DNA of 64,000 nucleotides, taken from IMG/VR virus record IMGVR_UViG_3300037247_001169, positions 1 through 64,000 of that record; one strand, given 5' to 3'. The stretch is from a virus. The stretch's first letter is position 1. Each line of letters opens with the position of its first letter. Both the position numbers and the translations under genes were made by a program. This document shows positions 62,878 to 64,000 of this stretch, one piece after another. The notes below the pieces were generated by a model that saw nothing but the letters and a program-made list of their open reading frames with translations, was not told where the DNA came from and made no database searches.

Positions 62878-64000
62878 CGGGGGCTCCGGACTTGGACGTC
62901 TTTGCCAGCCGCGCCCTGACCTGCTCATACATCTCCCTGAGTGTCACCGGGTCGTTCACGGAATAGCACGCCCCGATATTCGGCCAGTCCTTGCCGGCCG
63001 CGAGGCCCCACTGGTGAAGGAACTGATTGGCGGCGGGAGCATCAAGTTGGTCGAACGCAGCCATCAGGCCCCGTCGAAGCACGCCGATCGAAGCCGGATC
63101 GTCTGTGGGCGGCGTCTCAGACGCAGGTTCGGCCGGGGGAGGCGCCGCCGTCACTTTCGACTTCGAGCATCCCGGGCTGTGCTTGAATGCTCGCCCGCTC
63201 CTGCCCCTACCGCATTCTGGGCATCCCTTGACGGCCGGGGCTTCCGGGGCGGCTGGCTCTGGTTCTGGGGCCAGCGGATCGGCTAGCGGATGTTGGTCCT
63301 CGCCCGGCGGGACTTCACTGCCGTCGTCCATCTGGAGTTCCGGCTGCTTCGTGACCTTCGACGCGTCGAAGGGTTCGCGCGGGGCCTGGGTCTCACCACT
63401 GAGATCAAGGGCATCCAGCACATCGTCAACTGCCATTTCCTCGCGGGAGTAGAGACCCTTCGTCACGTCGGGGAACGTATAACGCAGCGCAAAACTACGG
63501 GCGCGCCGTAGCAACATGTGCCGTAGGTACGATTGGTATGTTTGCTTACTCCACAGCGATACCAGCTTGCCCTTTTCCCAGACCATCGCTTTCTTAGTGT
63601 CGGCCACCGAGAAGGTCTCGCGTCGCGGTTTCCCGCCGATGCGGCCGACGATGCAGTAGGCTTCGAGCGTGTCGCCATCGCCCGTCCATCCCTCTTCAAA
63701 GACGGACTGATCGAAGAGCGCCGTCTTGCGCATGCAGAGGGCCAAAAGCATGTCGCCCCATACCGTTGGCTTGCCATTGATGACCGCGATATTCTGAATT
63801 GCCTGCACGGGGTCGATGCCCAACTCGGCTCCGAACTGCATGCCTATTACGATCGCCGACTGGTTCATATCCTTCGGCGCCCAGCCGGCGTCTAAGACGC
63901 ACTTGGCGAACCGCCAAAAGTCCTCCATCGTCTGCAATTGCATGCCGAGCTGCCTACTTGGCGGCGGGATGCCTGGTACTGTCGCTCGCACTTGTTCGCG
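62867..64000 (-). CDS. RecT-family single-strand annealing protein, 5' end cut by the window
   Basis: At least 374 residues; the N-terminus is outside the window (the frame is open to 64000, and REQVRATVPG aligns with the left copy). GMQFGAELGIDPVQAIQNIA and GKPTVWGD carry the RecT signature. Zinc-like CPECGRGRSGRAFKHSPGC near the C-terminus. Homologue of 8862-10037. Confidence 0.9.
   Translation of the reverse strand, partial: REQVRATVPGIPPPSRQLGMQLQTMEDFWRFAKCVLDAGWAPKDMNQSAIVIGMQFGAELGIDPVQAIQNIAVINGKPTVWGDMLLALCMRKTALFDQSVFEEGWTGDGDTLEAYCIVGRIGGKPRRETFSVADTKKAMVWEKGKLVSLWSKQTYQSYLRHMLLRRARSFALRYTFPDVTKGLYSREEMAVDDVLDALDLSGETQAPREPFDASKVTKQPELQMDDGSEVPPGEDQHPLADPLAPEPEPAAPEAPAVKGCPECGRGRSGRAFKHSPGCSKSKVTAAPPPAEPASETPPTDDPASIGVLRRGLMAAFDQLDAPAANQFLHQWGLAAGKDWPNIGACYSVNDPVTLREMYEQVRARLAKTSKSGAPDAQ

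Noticed and set aside
1-64000. Simple terminal redundancy of one phage
   Set aside because: True redundancy would be identical. The regions diverge in sequence and gene content soon after the first 350 bases.

Overview
The window reads as tailed-phage DNA, GC-rich and densely packed with short genes that mostly overlap by 1-8 bases (ATGA, GTGA or TGATG junctions). I see no host housekeeping gene, no integrase and no phage DNA or RNA polymerase. The structural set (terminase, portal, scaffold, capsid, connector, a giant internal protein, fibre; no tape measure or sheath recognised) suggests a podovirus-like virion. The host cannot be named from the sequence.

Layout. 1-12.8 kb (minus strand): early genes, including a RecT-like annealing protein, a PD-(D/E)XK-like exonuclease, a RuvC-like resolvase, zinc-binding and small membrane proteins, read from a promoter at 12.84 kb. 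12.9-38.1 kb (minus): small early-late genes, tail fibre, a 1,542-aa internal protein, low-complexity virion proteins, tail and lectin-like proteins, connector, capsid, scaffold, portal and terminase, with a promoter carrying paired operators at 38.25 kb. 38.3-41.1 kb (minus): small membrane and hypothetical proteins. 41.1-42.3 kb: intergenic, with divergent promoters and a probable 90-nt RNA gene. 42.3-44.75 kb (plus): a short operon of small proteins. 44.7-47.3 kb: a holin-like gene, then an array-gene-array locus. 47.3-50.0 kb (minus): small proteins including an HExxH metallopeptidase. 50.0-64.0 kb (minus): a second, diverged early region syntenic with 1-10 kb.

The most striking locus is 45.06-47.23 kb. 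A 347-aa protein related to the Nop/IS110 fold but without a visible nuclease domain lies between two arrays. In both arrays two 9-nt repeats alternate with 9-nt spacers (9+9+9+9 = 36-nt period; 33 and 28 spacers). This matches the TIGR-Tas family of dual-spacer RNA-guided systems described in 2025 and does not match CRISPR.

Position 1 aligns with 50004, and the next 14 kb follows the same gene order with divergence, gene swaps (RuvC for RusA) and insertions (two DNA methyltransferases, a tRNA). Either the contig joins a complete genome of about 50 kb to a related phage, or it is an unusual concatemer. The comparison is useful because it separates real small genes and conserved non-coding elements from noise and exposes single-base frameshifts. 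Two probable phage small RNAs of about 90 nt (42.1 and 54.3 kb) share promoter type, terminator type and a pseudoknot-like design.
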